In this document: positions 26,165 to 45,418 of the stretch, in pieces
How positions within the stretch are numbered: position 1 is the first letter of the stretch
Layout: every line of letters begins with the position of its first letter
Origin: Camelus bactrianus
Taxonomy: Eukaryota > Chordata > Mammalia > Artiodactyla > Camelidae
DNA length: 64,000 nt
Direction: 5' to 3'
Assembly: GCF_048773025.1 (NCBI RefSeq)
Contig: NC_133572.1
Span: forward strand, 635,001 to 699,000
Translations under genes and position numbers: made by a program
The notes under the pieces: generated by a model
The model's input: the letters and a program-made list of their open reading frames with translations, nothing else
What the model was told of the DNA's origin: nothing
The model's database searches: none

Positions 26165-28769
26165 CTGCACAGGGAGGGGTGGCAGGGCGGGGATTGAAAA
26201 GCAGCGTTAGAGGGACAGGAACAGAGCTCGGCACCAAAGAACCGCCGTCAGGCGCCACCGCGGCCGCTGGAGCTCCAAGCGGGAGGGGAGACGTCCAACC
26301 CGGCCCTGCCATCCGGACCCTCCCTCCAAACCCATCCCCCTCACCGCCCTCCTGCGAGTGGCCCTTCCTGCTTCACAGGGCTGGACCACCGTGTCCTCCA
26401 GCATCTCCGTCAGGAGGGAGGGAGGGAACACAGGGCGTGGCGCTTAGAGGGGTGGTCTCGGAGGGTGGCCAGGCCCCTGCGCTCAGGGGTGACTCACGCT
26501 ACGCTACGCCTGCAATAACTCGGGGCCGGGTCATTAGCACAGTGTCTACGACCAGGCGGGCTCGATGCAGAGGGCGTCAGGGCCACGCCTGCGCCTGGAC
26601 GGGCACCCAGCCCCGGGTGTGCCCCATGCTTCCGGCAAGGGCTTTCCTGACGGAAAGGAGGCAGAGGTCAGGCCAGTCCTAAGGCCTGGTTGCGTGGGAG
26701 GTGACCCTAGACAGTGTCTCGGAAGCCCCTCCCCCAGGTCCTCCCCCCGCACCACCACGCTGACTCAGGGGCCTGCTGAAATGCCACCCAAGAGAATGAG
26801 TTCTCACAGCCTTCCTGCGGGCTGGGTGGGGGTCTCGGCGACAGGCACCCCAGGAAGGGTGTGGAGGAGGGATCCTGGCACCAGGGTTCTGATTCCACCC
26901 CTTTATCCTGCCCACGCAGACTTGGTTTATTTTACACCCTATTTGGGGAAGGGAACAGATGAGTATTTTGGAAGGCTGTCTGAAGTGCTTGGACAACTGG
27001 TTGACCAATTGTCCCATTCCCACGAGGGTTCCCGGAGTCCTGGGCGGGTGGACTCCCTGCGGAGGAGGGGGGGTTCCTGGGTGTGGACCATGTGCAGGGG
27101 TCAGAGAGCCCCACGCTGTGACCACACGGACACACACTTGGTGCAGGGGCCCCAGGAGCCAGGCCTCCACACTCCCTGTGGGTGGCCGGCGAGGGCCCAG
27201 CCCCGGAGCATTTGTCTTCTTTAAGAAAGGACATCTGCCCCTTCGGCTTTTCGAGGAATATTCTGCAGAGCGGGCAAGACAGGGCTGGGCTCCCAGGAGG
27301 AGGAATTCTGAGGTTGGCGGGGGGGTGACAAAGCACTCAGGGTCTCTCCCCAGCCCTGCCTTTTAATTTCTGGCTCTCGGGAGCCCGTGTGCCCCCAGGT
27401 CTCCCAGCCTGGCCCCCTCAGAGGGGTCACGAGACATGGTCCTGGGGCTGTAGCCTAGTGTGGGAGGCCAGGTCACAGGGACAGGGACTCAGCTCCCAGG
27501 AATTTCTGCCAAGAGAAAGGAGAAACCCCACCATGGAGACTCCGGGTAGCCAGACAGGGGAGCAGAGGTTGGCCAGGGTGGGGCTGAGGTGAGGGTCACT
27601 TGAAATCACGGCTTCCTGCTGGCTTCCAGAGTGCTTCTCTGAACATCCCAGAGCCTTTGCGGCTGAGGGAGCCCACTCTCCCAGTCAGGTCACGGGCTGA
27701 GAGCGGGAAACATCTGGCCCCCTCCGAGGTCCTCCCTCCGCACCACAGGGCACACGGGGTGCCAATTCTGAGGGTGGGATGGGGGCAGAGAGTGAAGACC
27801 TCAAATGAACTACAACATGCGTGTGTTTTAAAGCCAGGGTGTGGAGAACCCTGGGGGGCTGCCTCGCCGTAGGAATGCCGCCTTTGTGGGTAGAGCTATT
27901 TCGGAAGGGAAGGCCGTGGGCCAAGGAAGAGAAAGGAGAGAAACAGGAGCCGGAGTGGAGTCCAGGAGCGCTCAGCATAGCCTAGAAAACGCGGTAATGG
28001 AACGTTATTTGGGTCTAGGGTTGGGAGAGAGAGGACGGATGGTCTCGGTGCTCCAGGGAGGAGGCGGCGTTGGACTTTGTTCGCCCACCAGAACCCTGAA
28101 ATAAATGTTGAGTTGGCCTCGGTCTGCGACGTGGCTGGGGGGGAGGCAGGGAGGAAGGGGCAGGACAGACACAGAGGTTAGCCAGCCGGCGAGCCCAGGG
28201 AGGAGCCGGACCTCGAGGGACGCTTGCAGCCCCACCCTGCTTTACTGGTCCCCTGCCCTCGGGCTCCTCTGTGCTCGAGAAACAGGACAGCCAGCTCCTC
28301 TGGGACCGCCGCCTCCCCACCCTCCAGGGCCGGCCTCTGTCGGGCTGGCTGGCCCTGCAGCTGGGACGAGGCCCAGGCCTCACCGTGCCCCACGCAGGCT
28401 GTGCTGCTGGAGGCGTCTGGCGGAGCTCCCTGACAGTGGGACGCGGCCTGCGGGCCCAGGGCCAGGGCCTCCATGGGCCGGGCCAGAGGAGGTTTACACG
28501 TGGCCAAACAGGGCGGGGCTGACAGGGTCCCTTTAAGAGGCAGCTCCCCCTGACCGGTCCACCCCCTTCCTGCCCCTCTGTCCCATGAGTCCGCCCATCC
28601 TCCCAGCTGGACCATGACCTCCCCAAGTCCCTTCCTCCCGCCCGGTCCACACCCTCTCCCAGAAAAAGCTGACATCCTCCACGTAGGTCACAGGTTGTCG
28701 GGTCCCCAAGTGGACGGGGCCTGGGAGGAAGATGTTTCCTACACTCTCTGGAGTGCGAGAGCCCAGTGT

Positions 28770-28771
<2 letters not shown>

Positions 28772-28821
<50 letters not shown>
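28772..28821 (+). repeat. Compound (CT)n(CA)n microsatellite
   Basis: About 16 CT units run straight into about 8 CA units. Confidence 0.95.
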
Positions 28822-29446
28822 CTGTCTCTGCCCATCTCCTCGTGTGCTGGAACCCACTGGTGATACTGGTTTCGAGGGGTGTGATGGAGGAAGGACAGCA
28901 GGGAAAAATCATACACTTTTCCTCTTAAGAAATCAGTCTGACCTGGAGCCAGGCTATACCTGTCTCTCCTTCTTTCCCAGATGGGAGGGGAGGAGCCAGG
29001 TCAGGGAAAGGGATCTCGAGGCTCTCTCCGAAGTGGCAAACCAAACCTCTCAGTGTCCAGCTCCTCAGAGCCAGGCAGGGCTGACCAGCCGGGGGGACGG
29101 AGTTTCGGGGCTGGAGGCCTTTCCCTCGCCATCCTTAACCCCGCAGGATGCGCGGATGCCAGCCTCCGGAGGTCTCGTGTGCGTCCATGTGGGCTGGTGG
29201 GAGCTGCTCCCTCCTTGGGAATAATCCCGTCTCCCAAGGACGCGGCCCCTCGGCTCACTGGCCGCCGTGGCAGAGAAGATGTGGGCCAAGCTGGTACCGG
29301 CCTCAGCACATCGTTGTCGGGAAGGACAGACGCTGCCCGGGCGTCGTGGGGTGCATCTCACATGCACGGGGATTTTGGCCTTTCCTCCCTTGTGGATTAT
29401 CTGAGCCCTGATTCGCTCCATCCCTGGAGCTATTGCAAGCTGGAGG

Positions 29447-29655
29447 GGGTGGTGCAGTGGTTGAGGCCGTGATCCCCAGAGGCAGGGTGTCTGGGTTCAA
29501 GTCCTACCTCTGGCACTTAATGGCTGAGTAACCTTGGGCAAGTAACCCCCTTCTCTGTGCCTCAGTTTCCCCACCCAGAACAGGGGGTAGCGGTGAGAAT
29601 TAAACGGGGCGACACAGGTGCAGTGCCTGGATCCGCAGGAAGGTGCCAGGGAGCC
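29447..29655 (+). repeat. MIR SINE
   Basis: It matches MIR in order: 'gtggtgcagtggttgaggcc', 'tgtctgggttcaagtcctac', 'ctctggcacttaatggctga', 'ccttgggcaagtaaccccct', 'tctgtgcctcagtttcccca'. Sense and nearly full length. Confidence 0.88.
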
Positions 29656-32600
29656 CCAGCGACGCACGGTTGCCTAGAGCCGATCTGCCCCTCTCCTGGG
29701 GAAGCAGGTCCAGAGGCGCAGTTCTGGGGAAGGCACAGCCCGTGTGTGTGGAACGAGGAGGGCGGGAGGTCACGGCTCCAGAACCCTGTCTCATCCTGAG
29801 TACTGGTGGGGGGACTGCTGCTGTCCTCAGGCTCTTGAAGGAAATCCGGCTTCGTTTCGAGCAAGTGTTCCTGCCTCGATCTTGCCAAACTCAGGTTCAC
29901 CCTGACAGTTAACTGCCAGGTTCTTGGAAGCCACCCCCTCCCGGGGGAGACCCAGGTCCCTCTTCCTCGGGCGGAGGGCTGGGAAGGGAGCAGCGGGCTG
30001 CCTGGAGGGCCCAAGAGCAGGACTGCAGAGGGGAGGCTCCAGGCACCCACCCTGGCGCCTGAATTCGGGACCCTCAGCCCCTTCGCTGCCCTGAGCGAGG
30101 TCTCCCAGGTCTTCTCAGAGGCAACGTAAGCTTCAAAACAGGAAGGTGTGGAGAAGGGTCCACGGACGCCGGCGCCCAGGGCTGGGCTGCCTGTTCTCAG
30201 GCCTTTGGAGGCGGCAGTCACTCTGCTGCCATCACTTGCTTTCTTCCCTGTCCCTCCCGCCCGTCTTCCTGATCTGCCCCTGACGGATCCAGTAGAGGAA
30301 GCAAAGGGGCACGGGGAGCTGATCCGGAAGTTTTTCCTGGCCCCCGGGAGAGAGGCCGACTCTGACTTTGTCGGGGTCTCTGCCCCAAGATGTTTCCTTC
30401 CAGGGACACATGGGCCCCCGGGAGGGACGTGGGGGACTGGCTGAGACTGGACGCGGAGCTGCTGGAAGGAGACAGAGGGCGGGGAGGGAGGGGAGACGGA
30501 GAGGAACTTCAGAGACGCGGGGAGGAACAGGTGGGCAGGGCTGGGTGGGAAAAGCCCCTGAAGGTGGAGAGCAGAGAGGAGGGACCACACGCAGGGCGGG
30601 AGTCGGGAGGTGGGGAGAAGGGAGGGCAGGGGGCCTCCGAGAGACTCTGCAGGTGAAGCTGGAGGGAGGCGGTCAGTGCCCCAGGGTGGCTGGAGGATGT
30701 GGTCGTGTGAGGAGGGCGGTTTGCCAGAGGGAAGCCAGATGCTGGATCAGCAAGGAAAGAAGGTTCTGGAAGAGCTGATGGGGCGGGCGGAGCAATCAGC
30801 TGCAGGGTTTCTTGGCTGGAGACTGTGCTCTCCCGGGAGGCTCCCATACCCCCACCTCCTCACCCAGCTCCCCCTCCACCCACCCAGCCCTCGTCTGTCC
30901 CTTTGCCACCAGCCCCGTGGGAAGAAGTCAGCTGTGACGACTCCTTCTGCCTGACCGTGCCCTCCAGCAATCCCCACCCGTGTCAGGGCCAAGAGTCCTT
31001 CTCAAGAGAGAAAACCGTCCCTGGGACTGCAGAGAAGACTTTGCTCTGGGGGCTGGGGGCCAGGGGGCCCTGCGCTGGACAAACAGAGCTGGAAACAAGA
31101 GCGACGTGCCCTGGTGCTCGGCAGGTCTGAGGCCGGCGCTCAGCTCAGACCTCCAAGGCGCAGAGCCCACGGGCCTGGCCCAGCCCCCAGCCCAGTGCTG
31201 ACCAGCGGGGCTGCCCCTCCTGGGGCGAAGCCTGAGCAGGGCCGGCCTGATGCCTCTGATGACCTGGTGGCATCTGACACCAGGCTCATCCCTCGCTCCC
31301 GGCCCAGTGCGGTGCCGGGGGCTGTGGTGGACTCCTCGGACGTCAGGCCGAGGGAGGGGCAGCTGGTCCTCTGTCAGTGGCGGCCGTCCTGCCCACCTCA
31401 CTGCCTTTCGGCCTCTCTGCTCGCTCGGAAGCAGCCAAGGCTACGTGCCCTCTTTCCTAAAGATAACAGGGGCTCCAAAAAGCGCCCCAAACAGGGAAGA
31501 CATGGTGTTGGCAGAACTTCTGCTCACCATCAGCTGGCAGTGTGAAGTCCTCTGTCTGGGGCAGGTGGCAGGGGCCACCGCCCCTGGCAGTTAGGAGGGC
31601 AGGGCCAGGACACCGGGGGGGACCCGGGCTGGGGAAACGCAGGGCGGTTGGATTCAGGGCAGGGATTTGCTGGAGTAAACCTATCCCACGGCGAGGAAAG
31701 CGGGAACGAAAAGACCCAGTGAACGTCAATCCCTACGAAGCCAACGAAAGAACCACAAACTGACTGACTGACCACCCAACCACGGAGACCGAGGGATGGA
31801 GGAGGCCACGCAGGGGCAACCTCAGTCCCTGCTTAGGGGCAGTGTCAGCCTTCTGTGTCCTCACTGCCTGCCTGTCCTCGCTCAGCACGCCTGCAGGTGC
31901 AAACACACCCCCAGCACAAATGCACCAACCCGCCGGGGACCGGAGGGGTGCAGAGCAGGACCCCGGCGGGTGGTGACACGCAGACGCCGTTCCGCACCGC
32001 AGGCCACCGTGAGGAGCTGCCATTTGAGGACAGATCAGCTGGATTCTCCCACCAGAGCTCCAGGCGGTTTCCGGTGTGGTGTTCCACCCAGAGGTTTTGG
32101 GGATGCCTTTCCTGGAGTCTCGTCCTTAATGAGGATCCCGGAACACGGCTCTCTCCCTACTGGTCACCGTCCTTAGGCAGCCAGGCCAGTGACTTCCGCA
32201 CTTCAGGGTATTCCCAGAAAAGGTCCATTTCCCTTCTCTTCACGCCACAGGCCCCGCAGGCGGCAGGTGTGAAAGGTACGTGGCCCCAGGGCGGCTTGCT
32301 TGCTTCTCCAGGAAAAGTCTCTGTTTTACCCCGTCTTCTTGCAATAGGAAGCTAGGGATGGAGAAGTCGGGGCACCGTGCAGGGTGTCAGGGTTCCCGGG
32401 TCTGCAGGGTTTTGGGGGTGCTTTCCAGGTGGAGGCCCCAGCAGGTGTCACTCCCTTTCGCTTCGTAAGGCAGCTTTGCCGTTCGCCTAGTGCAGCTCCT
32501 GTGCTCAGGAGGCCTGACTCCAGAAGCCCCTGCAGGGCCTTGCAGGCTGCACCAGGCATCACCAGAGACACAGCGGCGTCAACTGCAGAGGGATCTGAAC

Positions 32601-33910
32601 CATGTGTCTCACGAGGCTGAGTGACAACGATGCTGGTTCCCTCCTGCAGGCGGACGTCTGAGACTGGAGCCCAGCCCAGCGACGGCCCCGCCTCCCCCGC
32701 CTGGCCGGCCACGCTGCCATGGGCAGAACAGGACTGCAGGGCCCCACGGAAGGTGGCCAGGGACATTTGGAAGTCTTCCCTGCCCCTAAACGGGACCAGG
32801 CTTGGAAGGCGACGTGAGAAAGGGTGTGTTTGCTGCCCTGGAGGCGGTCGGAATCCACAGCCACTGTCACCCGATGACGCGCATTAGGCGTCTCAGTCTC
32901 TGAAGACGAGCCAGGATCTTGACGTGAGAGGAAGACTCTGCGCTGTGATTCGGCCTGTCTTGGCTTTGAGTCCCTCGAAGGCTGCTTCCCTCTTTCTGGA
33001 AAGCCAAACAGAACACTCGGTGGAGAGACGCCTGCCGACAGCCTGGTGGGGCGGCAAATGCAGCGACCACAGCGCCCGATGCCCTGGATGCCGCCCCCGG
33101 CTCTGCCTCTGAAAGACGGCGTGGCTAACACGATACGTGACTGCGCTGAGCTCTGCTCCCTCTTCCCTGAGACGCGGAGGCCAGCACAGGGCTCCACGGC
33201 GTCTGCGGGCTGCCTGCAGTGAGCGGGCAGTGCCCCGTGTTCTGAGACGTGTGGGTTGAACGTGAGCTCGAGGAGGACGGAGAGGATCTCTTCAGTGAGC
33301 AGGGCTGCAGCCGCCACGGAGCCTCGTCCTGCCCCAGCTGGTCAGGGCATCACCATCCGGAGGGAGCGGAACGGATGGTCAGGGACCCTTGCTGTCAGGG
33401 ACCTGCTGACTGTGCGGCCCCGGGGAAGAACCCGCGTCGGCAGGGAGAGCTCACCCTCCTGGAACCAGAGCCTTCCTCCTCGTCGCCTTGAAGCTGCAGC
33501 GGCCGCAGCGCCGTGTGACCCTCCCTCAGGGCAGCTGCCCAGTTCCCAGCGGGGGCCGTGGCTCCCGCCCATCTTCAGGGGCCAAGACGGACAGTGCTGC
33601 TCACACCGGTTCCTCCCCCGTCATCGGGAAGCATGGCCGGGGTTGGGGGCACAGATAATCCAAGTGACCGGGAATCAGCTGCCTCCCGGCCTCACTCAGC
33701 CAGCGGCTCTCACCTTCTCCCAAACTCTTCCTAGAACTGCTGACAAGGAGCAAACAGACGCGTGCAGACAGATGCCTGCGGGTCTGCCCTGCACTGGAAG
33801 GTGCGAGGGGGCCACGATGGGCCCTGAGGGCGGCCCGGAGGCCTCCAGAGGCAGGAACACCCAGCCTGGAGCAGATGCACCCTGGCTGAGCTTTTACAGC
33901 AAGACCACTA

Positions 33911-38015
<4,105 letters not shown>

Positions 38016-38068
38016 CTGCACTCCGCCTCCGTCTGCTTGGAGCTGTCGGAACAGGTGTAGAGCTTGCC
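38016..38068 (-). CDS. CACNA1C: CACNA1C exon 26: repeat III extracellular turret
   Basis: 53 bp: GKLYTCSDSSKQTEAEC plus AG, completed by G of exon 27 to Arg (human Lys here, as I recall). It is the extracellular S5-P loop with paired Cys residues. Acceptor TTCCAG, donor GTGAGA. Confidence 0.97.
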
Positions 38069-39966
<1,898 letters not shown>

Positions 39967-40500
39967 TCATCGTGGACTTGAAGCAACACTACAGAAATGG
40001 CGGGGCTCCAGGCGGGGAAGGTCTGGGGTGCTCACCTCCACATAGTCCCAGGCAGCTGCCCATCACATGCACGCGTCACACCCACTCTGCACACCCACAC
40101 CGGCAGCAGTGCCTCCAACAGGACAGGCCCACAGGCTGGTGCCGGGGCTCCGCCCGCCCTGCAGGGAGCACTGGCCACTGCCGGCGTCCAGGGGCAAGGA
40201 GGCTGCACCCACCCCCTAGCCATCTGACAGAGACGTCCTCTCAAGCCTGCAGAGGGCCCTTCCCTTCCTTGGGCCCTAAAACACGAGGGGCGTCAGCAAG
40301 AGCGGACTTCACTCCTCCCGAGGTCAGCGTGATGTGCGCGCGAGGGGCCGGGGGGAGGTCCCGATTCCTCTGGTTTGTGGCTCTCTTATTGCAAAGGACG
40401 CGGGGCCTTCGGGTCCCTCCCAGCATCTCAGGGACAGTGGGAGGGAGGCAAAGGTCAGGCTGAGGGGGTCCTTGGTTCAGGTTAGGAGAGGTTTAGTGTG

Positions 40501-40731
40501 TTTTTCACATTCTCTTTCATTACAGGGCATTACAAGACAGTGAATACAGCTCCCTGTGCTGTGCAGAAGGACCTTGTTGTTTACCTGTCTTTTATGTAAT
40601 AGTTTGTATCTGCTAATCCCAAATGCTTAATTTATCCCTCCCCTGCCTTTTGCCTATAAAACTGAATCTCTCTGCTGCATACCAGCAACTAACGCAACAT
40701 TGCAAAGCAACTTCAGTAAAAAATAAAGCAT
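40501..40731 (+). mobile_element. 5'-inverted (twin-primed) short L1 3' end
   Basis: Bases 40501-40652 read as the antisense of an artiodactyl-type L1 tail region ('gctccctgtgctgtgcagaa', 'agtttgtatctgctaatccc'). Bases 40653-40731 then read as the sense L1 3' end ('accagcaactaacgcaacat', 'caacttcagtaaaaaataaa') with an A-rich tail. The two halves appear to abut in the L1 consensus, the hallmark of twin priming. No clear target-site duplication was seen. Confidence 0.75.
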
Positions 40732-41639
40732 AAAGGAAAAGTGATGGGGTGGCAATGCTGGGCTTAGAATCCAGACTGCAGGCTCCCAGGAGGAGTTTGG
40801 GGTCAAGCAATCGGTGATCACAGGAAAGGGTCTCACTCCTAACGTCCCCTCTCTGCTCCTTCCAGGCCGACACTGGAAGCAGCCTTGGGATGGAGCCCTG
40901 TGTGACCGGGGCCAAGTCCCAGTTTTCCTGTCTGGGACTAAACGGGGGTTAACAGTGCCGGCCCTGCCAGCCTGGTGGTTCCGTGCGGGTCAGAGAAGAC
41001 AGTGCACAGAAAGTCGTTTCACATTAAAGTGGAGGGTTCACGTTAGCAGCTGCTGGAATTCGGAAGAAACTAGCTTTCAGACCCTTTTGAGCCTGAGCAA
41101 GCTGACAGCCTTGGCTGTGGGTGGCATCACCCAGAGAGCCCTCAGGACCCTAAGACCCTGCTGCGCCCAGACCAGCTGCGTCACAACTCTGGGGCAGGGA
41201 TCCCGGCCAATGGCCTTTTTTCAAAGCTGCTCAGGAGGTCCCCGGTGCAGCCGACTGAGAACCAGCGATTCCCTCTCCTTCCCTCTCCCAGCAGGTGCTG
41301 GGGCTGGAGACGGGACGGGGGCAGGCGGCGGGTGGAGCCCAGGCTGGCCAGGCCCATGACAGGCCCTCGGAGCTGAGGGCAGCCAGGGCCCTGGGCACGC
41401 GGAGCCGGAGGAGACGCTGCTCCCACCGTACCCCGGCAGGACTGAGACACTGTCAGACCCCTGCCAAGCGTCACACCACGGAGGACATGGACACCGGAAG
41501 TCAAAGCCCCCGGGGAGGCCCCATCCGTTGTACTCAGTCACCCTGCCACTGTGCAGGCAGGCCCCCCAGGCCCCCGGCCGCCTCCTCTGACACCTGCTCC
41601 TAGTTCACGCCCCCTCGTGGGCCTAGGAGCCCCACTCAC

Positions 41640-41746
41640 TGGATGCCGAAGGAGATGAGGGACACGCTGACCACCAGCAGGTCAAGGATGTTGAAGTAGT
41701 TCCGGCAGAAGGAGCCCTTGTGCAGGAAGGCCCCGTAGGCGGTCAT
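41640..41746 (-). CDS. CACNA1C: CACNA1C exon 23: IIIS2-S3 loop and IIIS3
   Basis: 107 bp. It encodes [20 protein letters not shown], then [15 protein letters not shown] plus CA of Gln: the S2-S3 loop and S3 with the conserved Asp of the gating charge-transfer centre (NILDLLVV). Acceptor CCCCAG, donor GTGAGT. Confidence 0.97.
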
Positions 41747-42389
41747 CTGGGGAGGCACAGGGAGGCGCAGCGTGAGCAGCCCCCGTCCCTGGGGCCCTCG
41801 CCCCGCCCTCCCTCCCGCAGCACCCCCACCAGGGCCTGGGTGAAGAGCAGGGAGGTGGTGGAGGGCTGGGGGCAGGCAGGCCAGAGGAGGGGGACGCAGT
41901 GCCAGGAGAAGGCTCTGCCAAAGACTGTCCTCCTCACAGCTGCCAGACTCCTCCGTCCTGTACCTGCAGCCCTCTCAAGGCCCCCCGTCCCCTGATTTCC
42001 CACCGTCCCTGGTCACACGTCCGTGGCTCCAGCCCGAGAGGCACTTTACTGACGCTGTCTCAACCAGGTGTCCCCGGAAGCTCATGTCCCCACCTCCTTT
42101 CCAGATTCCCTCCCCGCTCCAGGCCCACCTAGGACCGGGCGTCTGGGGGAAGGAGGGGCGTGACCAGTGCGGGGACCAGCCAGCTGGTTCCCTAGGACTC
42201 TCCTGGTTTAGCACTGAAAGCCCCAGGCAGCCCGCCAGCCCCGGGCAAACTCGGACAGTCGGCTACGCTGCTGCCCAGTGAGAAGCTCCTCCAAAAAGCC
42301 TGGCAGTTAGCGCCTGTCCATGTCCCAGCCCCGCGCACGGCCAAGCACCCAGAGCTGTGTGTCCAGAGGGGCCGTGGGCGCCACGGGAG

Positions 42390-42510
42390 GGCACAGCTCT
42401 GAGCCAGGCTGCCTGAGTCCGAATCCCACCCCACCGGGTTTTGTTTGTGTGCCTAGAGCAAGTGAGCCAGCTTCCTGCGACTTATCTGAGGAACGGGGTC
42501 CTGACAGCTT
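42390..42510 (+). repeat. Possible MIR fragment
   Basis: 'gagccaggctgcctgagtcc' followed by 'gaatccca' and, later, 'cctgcgacttatctgaggaac' resemble a diverged sense MIR. Confidence 0.4.
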
Positions 42511-43458
42511 CTCCCCGGGAGGGCGGCGAGCGCCCGCTGTGAGGCCCTGTGGACAACACCCTGCCCAGGGCGAGCCCCACACAAGGCGGGCTTCACTGCG
42601 GAGAGCTGTGCGTGGCCGGGGGCTTGGGCGTGAGCCTGGGGTGCCGCGTGCTCTACATATGAAGCAGCGTCCTCTTCCCTGCGGACGTGGGAACCGCGAG
42701 AAAGCCCCCTGGAGACCAAGAGGGGACCTCGCCGGGGTGGGGGCTGACTGTCCTGGACTTGCTGTCACCAGCCCCTCAGGGCTTGGCCTAGAGCTGCTGT
42801 GGATGCCGCACGGACACCTTTCTGGTCTCGCTGGCGTGAACCGAGGGCCAGTGGGTTTCCAGGGGAAGGGATGGAAGGCCACAGGCTGGGAAGCAACAGC
42901 CAAGGGGAAAATTCGGAGTCAACAGCTGAGAGCGGCTTCCTGGCCACCTGGGGCCCAGTTTATCTCTTTGGAATCAGAGCATGCCTGGGGCAGCTTGTCC
43001 GCACAGCGATTCAAAAGCAAACACAGGGGGAAACCGGCAAAAATAGCTTTTGCAACCTAATTCTGCCCACTTAGCTCCTGCAGGAGGGGTCCCGGGGGCT
43101 CGGGCACCTGTGTCCTGCAACAGTTTCCAGAAGTGGGTGGATTATATAAAGGGCCACGGGGAACAGCGTTGGAGAGCTCTTCCGAAGGCCTGCCATCTGG
43201 AGGGCCGCTGCCCTATGTCTCAGTGAGCGGACCTGGGTGGCCCCACGGTTCGCGTTAACCTGAAGGCTGGAGCCTGCCCGCCACCCAGCGCTCAGACTTG
43301 GAGGAGCGCTGGGCCTGGTGCCTCAACGCGGCTCGCGTGGGCACGGTGAGGACACTGATCTCCAGCAGGGCCGTCCGCAGAGGGAAAGTGTCCTGGGACA
43401 TCGGCTCAGAGGGGCTCAGAGAGGCCCTCTGCCCTGACTTAGGGGTCAACAGTCCTGA

Positions 43459-43502
43459 GTGTGTGTGTGTGTGTCTGTGCGTGTTGCGTGTGTGTGTGTG
43501 TA
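43459..43502 (+). repeat. (GT)n microsatellite
   Basis: Two GT runs separated by 'ctgtgcgtgttgc'. Confidence 0.95.
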
Positions 43503-45358
43503 GGGGCGCCTGCCCAGGCAGGGCCAGAGGAAGACTGGCTATAGGACAGACGGCAAGTGGACCCCAGGAAGACGGGGCATTTATTGGAAAGTTACCTGTG
43601 GCATCCAGGCCGTCAGCAGAGGCTGGGCTCGGACCCAGTGCAGTGCCCCCCGCACCCTGTCTGCTGGTTGCCACCCCTCATCCTGCTCCTAAAGTTCTAA
43701 CCTTTGCCCGGGGAAAGCCTCACTGGGAGGGAGAAGGAGTGGGCAGGGCAGGAATCCCCTCCATCCAGCCACCATCTCTCCAGGCAGCACTTCTGCTCAC
43801 TAAATGTGTCTTATCTTCTGTAATTTCTACTCCTGGGTCCTGGCCCCACTGCTCCGACCTCCATGGGACACAGCCTCTGGCACCGTTCAGGACAACCGCC
43901 GTGGCCCCACAAGCCTTTCCTCTGACAGCAAAACATGCCCAGGTCTCTTGGCTGTCCCTGCCCCCAAGCGCCCCCTGGACAGTGGTCACCCGCCATGGCA
44001 GGAGTTGGGACCTGGAGGGAGGAGGTGCAGGGGCCCCCGGGGCTGGGCTCTCCTTAGAAGCACAGTCAGCAAAGCAGGTGACGAGGGAGGGAGGGCGGGC
44101 CCGAAGGTCTCGCCAGGGCGGGACTTGTGGAGACACTCGGAGCTCTGGGGAGTCTGAGAGCCGGGCGGGGTTTTGGGTGAGTGAGCTCCCTGCGTCTGAG
44201 GTCAGGAAAGGGTGTCCACGCAGCCCCGGGAGTGAGTCGGGGGGTCAGACCCACCCGCCCGGAGTCGGGGAGAAAGCTGAGAAACCCTCCCGGTTTACTC
44301 TTGGTTCACGCCTGGTTTGCTGGAACCAGGGGGTCTGGACAAAGGAAAAAATGGACACACAGACGTGTCCACTCAGGCTGTATCTGGCCATGACAGGCTG
44401 TCCTCGCCTGCAGGGCTGGGCATGGCTCAGGCCCCCGAGAGGAAGGTCTGGCTGTGCACCAGCAGGGGGACGGGACGCGGACATGGGCGGGGGGGGGGGG
44501 CACCTGCAGCAGAGCCTGCGGCCCCCCCCAGGCTCTGAAAGGGGACAGTGGTCCCACACTCTCCCAACCTGAGGGTGGACTGGGGAACTTAGAAATCATA
44601 ACAGAGTAAATCAAAGTGAGATATTGTATCTTCACAGAAATAGCAGAAATAACACAGCCAGGCTGAGGAAAGGCCCCCTCATCCCCAAGCTGCTCAGAGG
44701 GGGTCTGCTGTGCTGGGGTGACGGGGCCAGAGCAGGTCTGCAGCCGGGCTGCCCACACCCTAAGTGGGTGGCAGGCGGGCGGGCCTGGGGGCTTGAGGGC
44801 CTGCCTCCCCCTCTGCGCCAGGCCAGCGCGTGGCAGCTTAGCCTTCGGCAGGTAACCCAGGGCTCAGAGGCTCAGTGGTCCTTCCAAAGCCCTCGGCTGG
44901 GAGGCTGGCGTTAGGCCCATGGTCACTGTCACACCCGCCCAGTCCGGCCCGCGCGCCCAGAAGGTGTGGATGACGGGCATCCCCTGGGGACGGGCGGGTG
45001 GTCCTTTCGTGCCCCTGAGCTTCCCCACTTCTGGGGCTTGTGTGGCACTTCCTCTGGCAGGAGGAGGGCAGGGGGCCTAGCGGGGTCAGTCAGTTCCCAG
45101 AAGAGGTGGGGGAGGTGGGGGGCGCTTGGTGCCTGGTGCCAGGCGGGCATCAGGGTCCACACCGCCCCGGCCGAGAGCAGGATCTGGGACGGGGTGGGAT
45201 GCGGCGGGGGGAGGAGCTTCTGGCTTCTGAGCCCGAGCAAAGCGCAGGACAGAGCGTGAGGGGCACCAATTCTTCCCATTCCAGGTCTGAGAGTAAAAAC
45301 GCAAGTGAAAGAAACCAGAGAAGCGAGAGGAGGCAGAGTGCTTCGCTAAGTGCGTTAC

Positions 45359-45418
45359 CTTGAGGATAATTTCTAACGTAAAGATACTAGTGAAGACATA
45401 GTCTGCATTGCCTAGGAT
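45359..45418 (-). CDS. CACNA1C: CACNA1C exon 22: mutually exclusive IIIS2, form b
   Basis: 60 bp, 20 codons: ILGNADYVFTSIFTLEIILK. It is the homologous alternative to exon 21, sharing the VFT.IFT.EI.LK core. Acceptor TTTCAG, donor GTAACG. The codons are noticeably AT-richer than in neighbouring exons. Exon 23 follows in phase from either exon. Confidence 0.98.

Larger units (their letters stand above)
41747..45358 (-). other. CACNA1C: Intron 22
   Basis: 3612 bp. It holds a GT microsatellite (43459-43502) and a weak MIR-like stretch (about 42390-42510). The remainder is GC-rich and unclassified. Confidence 0.75.

Noticed and set aside
43298-44572. 424-codon plus-strand open frame in intron 22
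   Set aside because: GC-rich composition lowers stop frequency. The translation is low-complexity, crosses a GT microsatellite and resembles no family I know.
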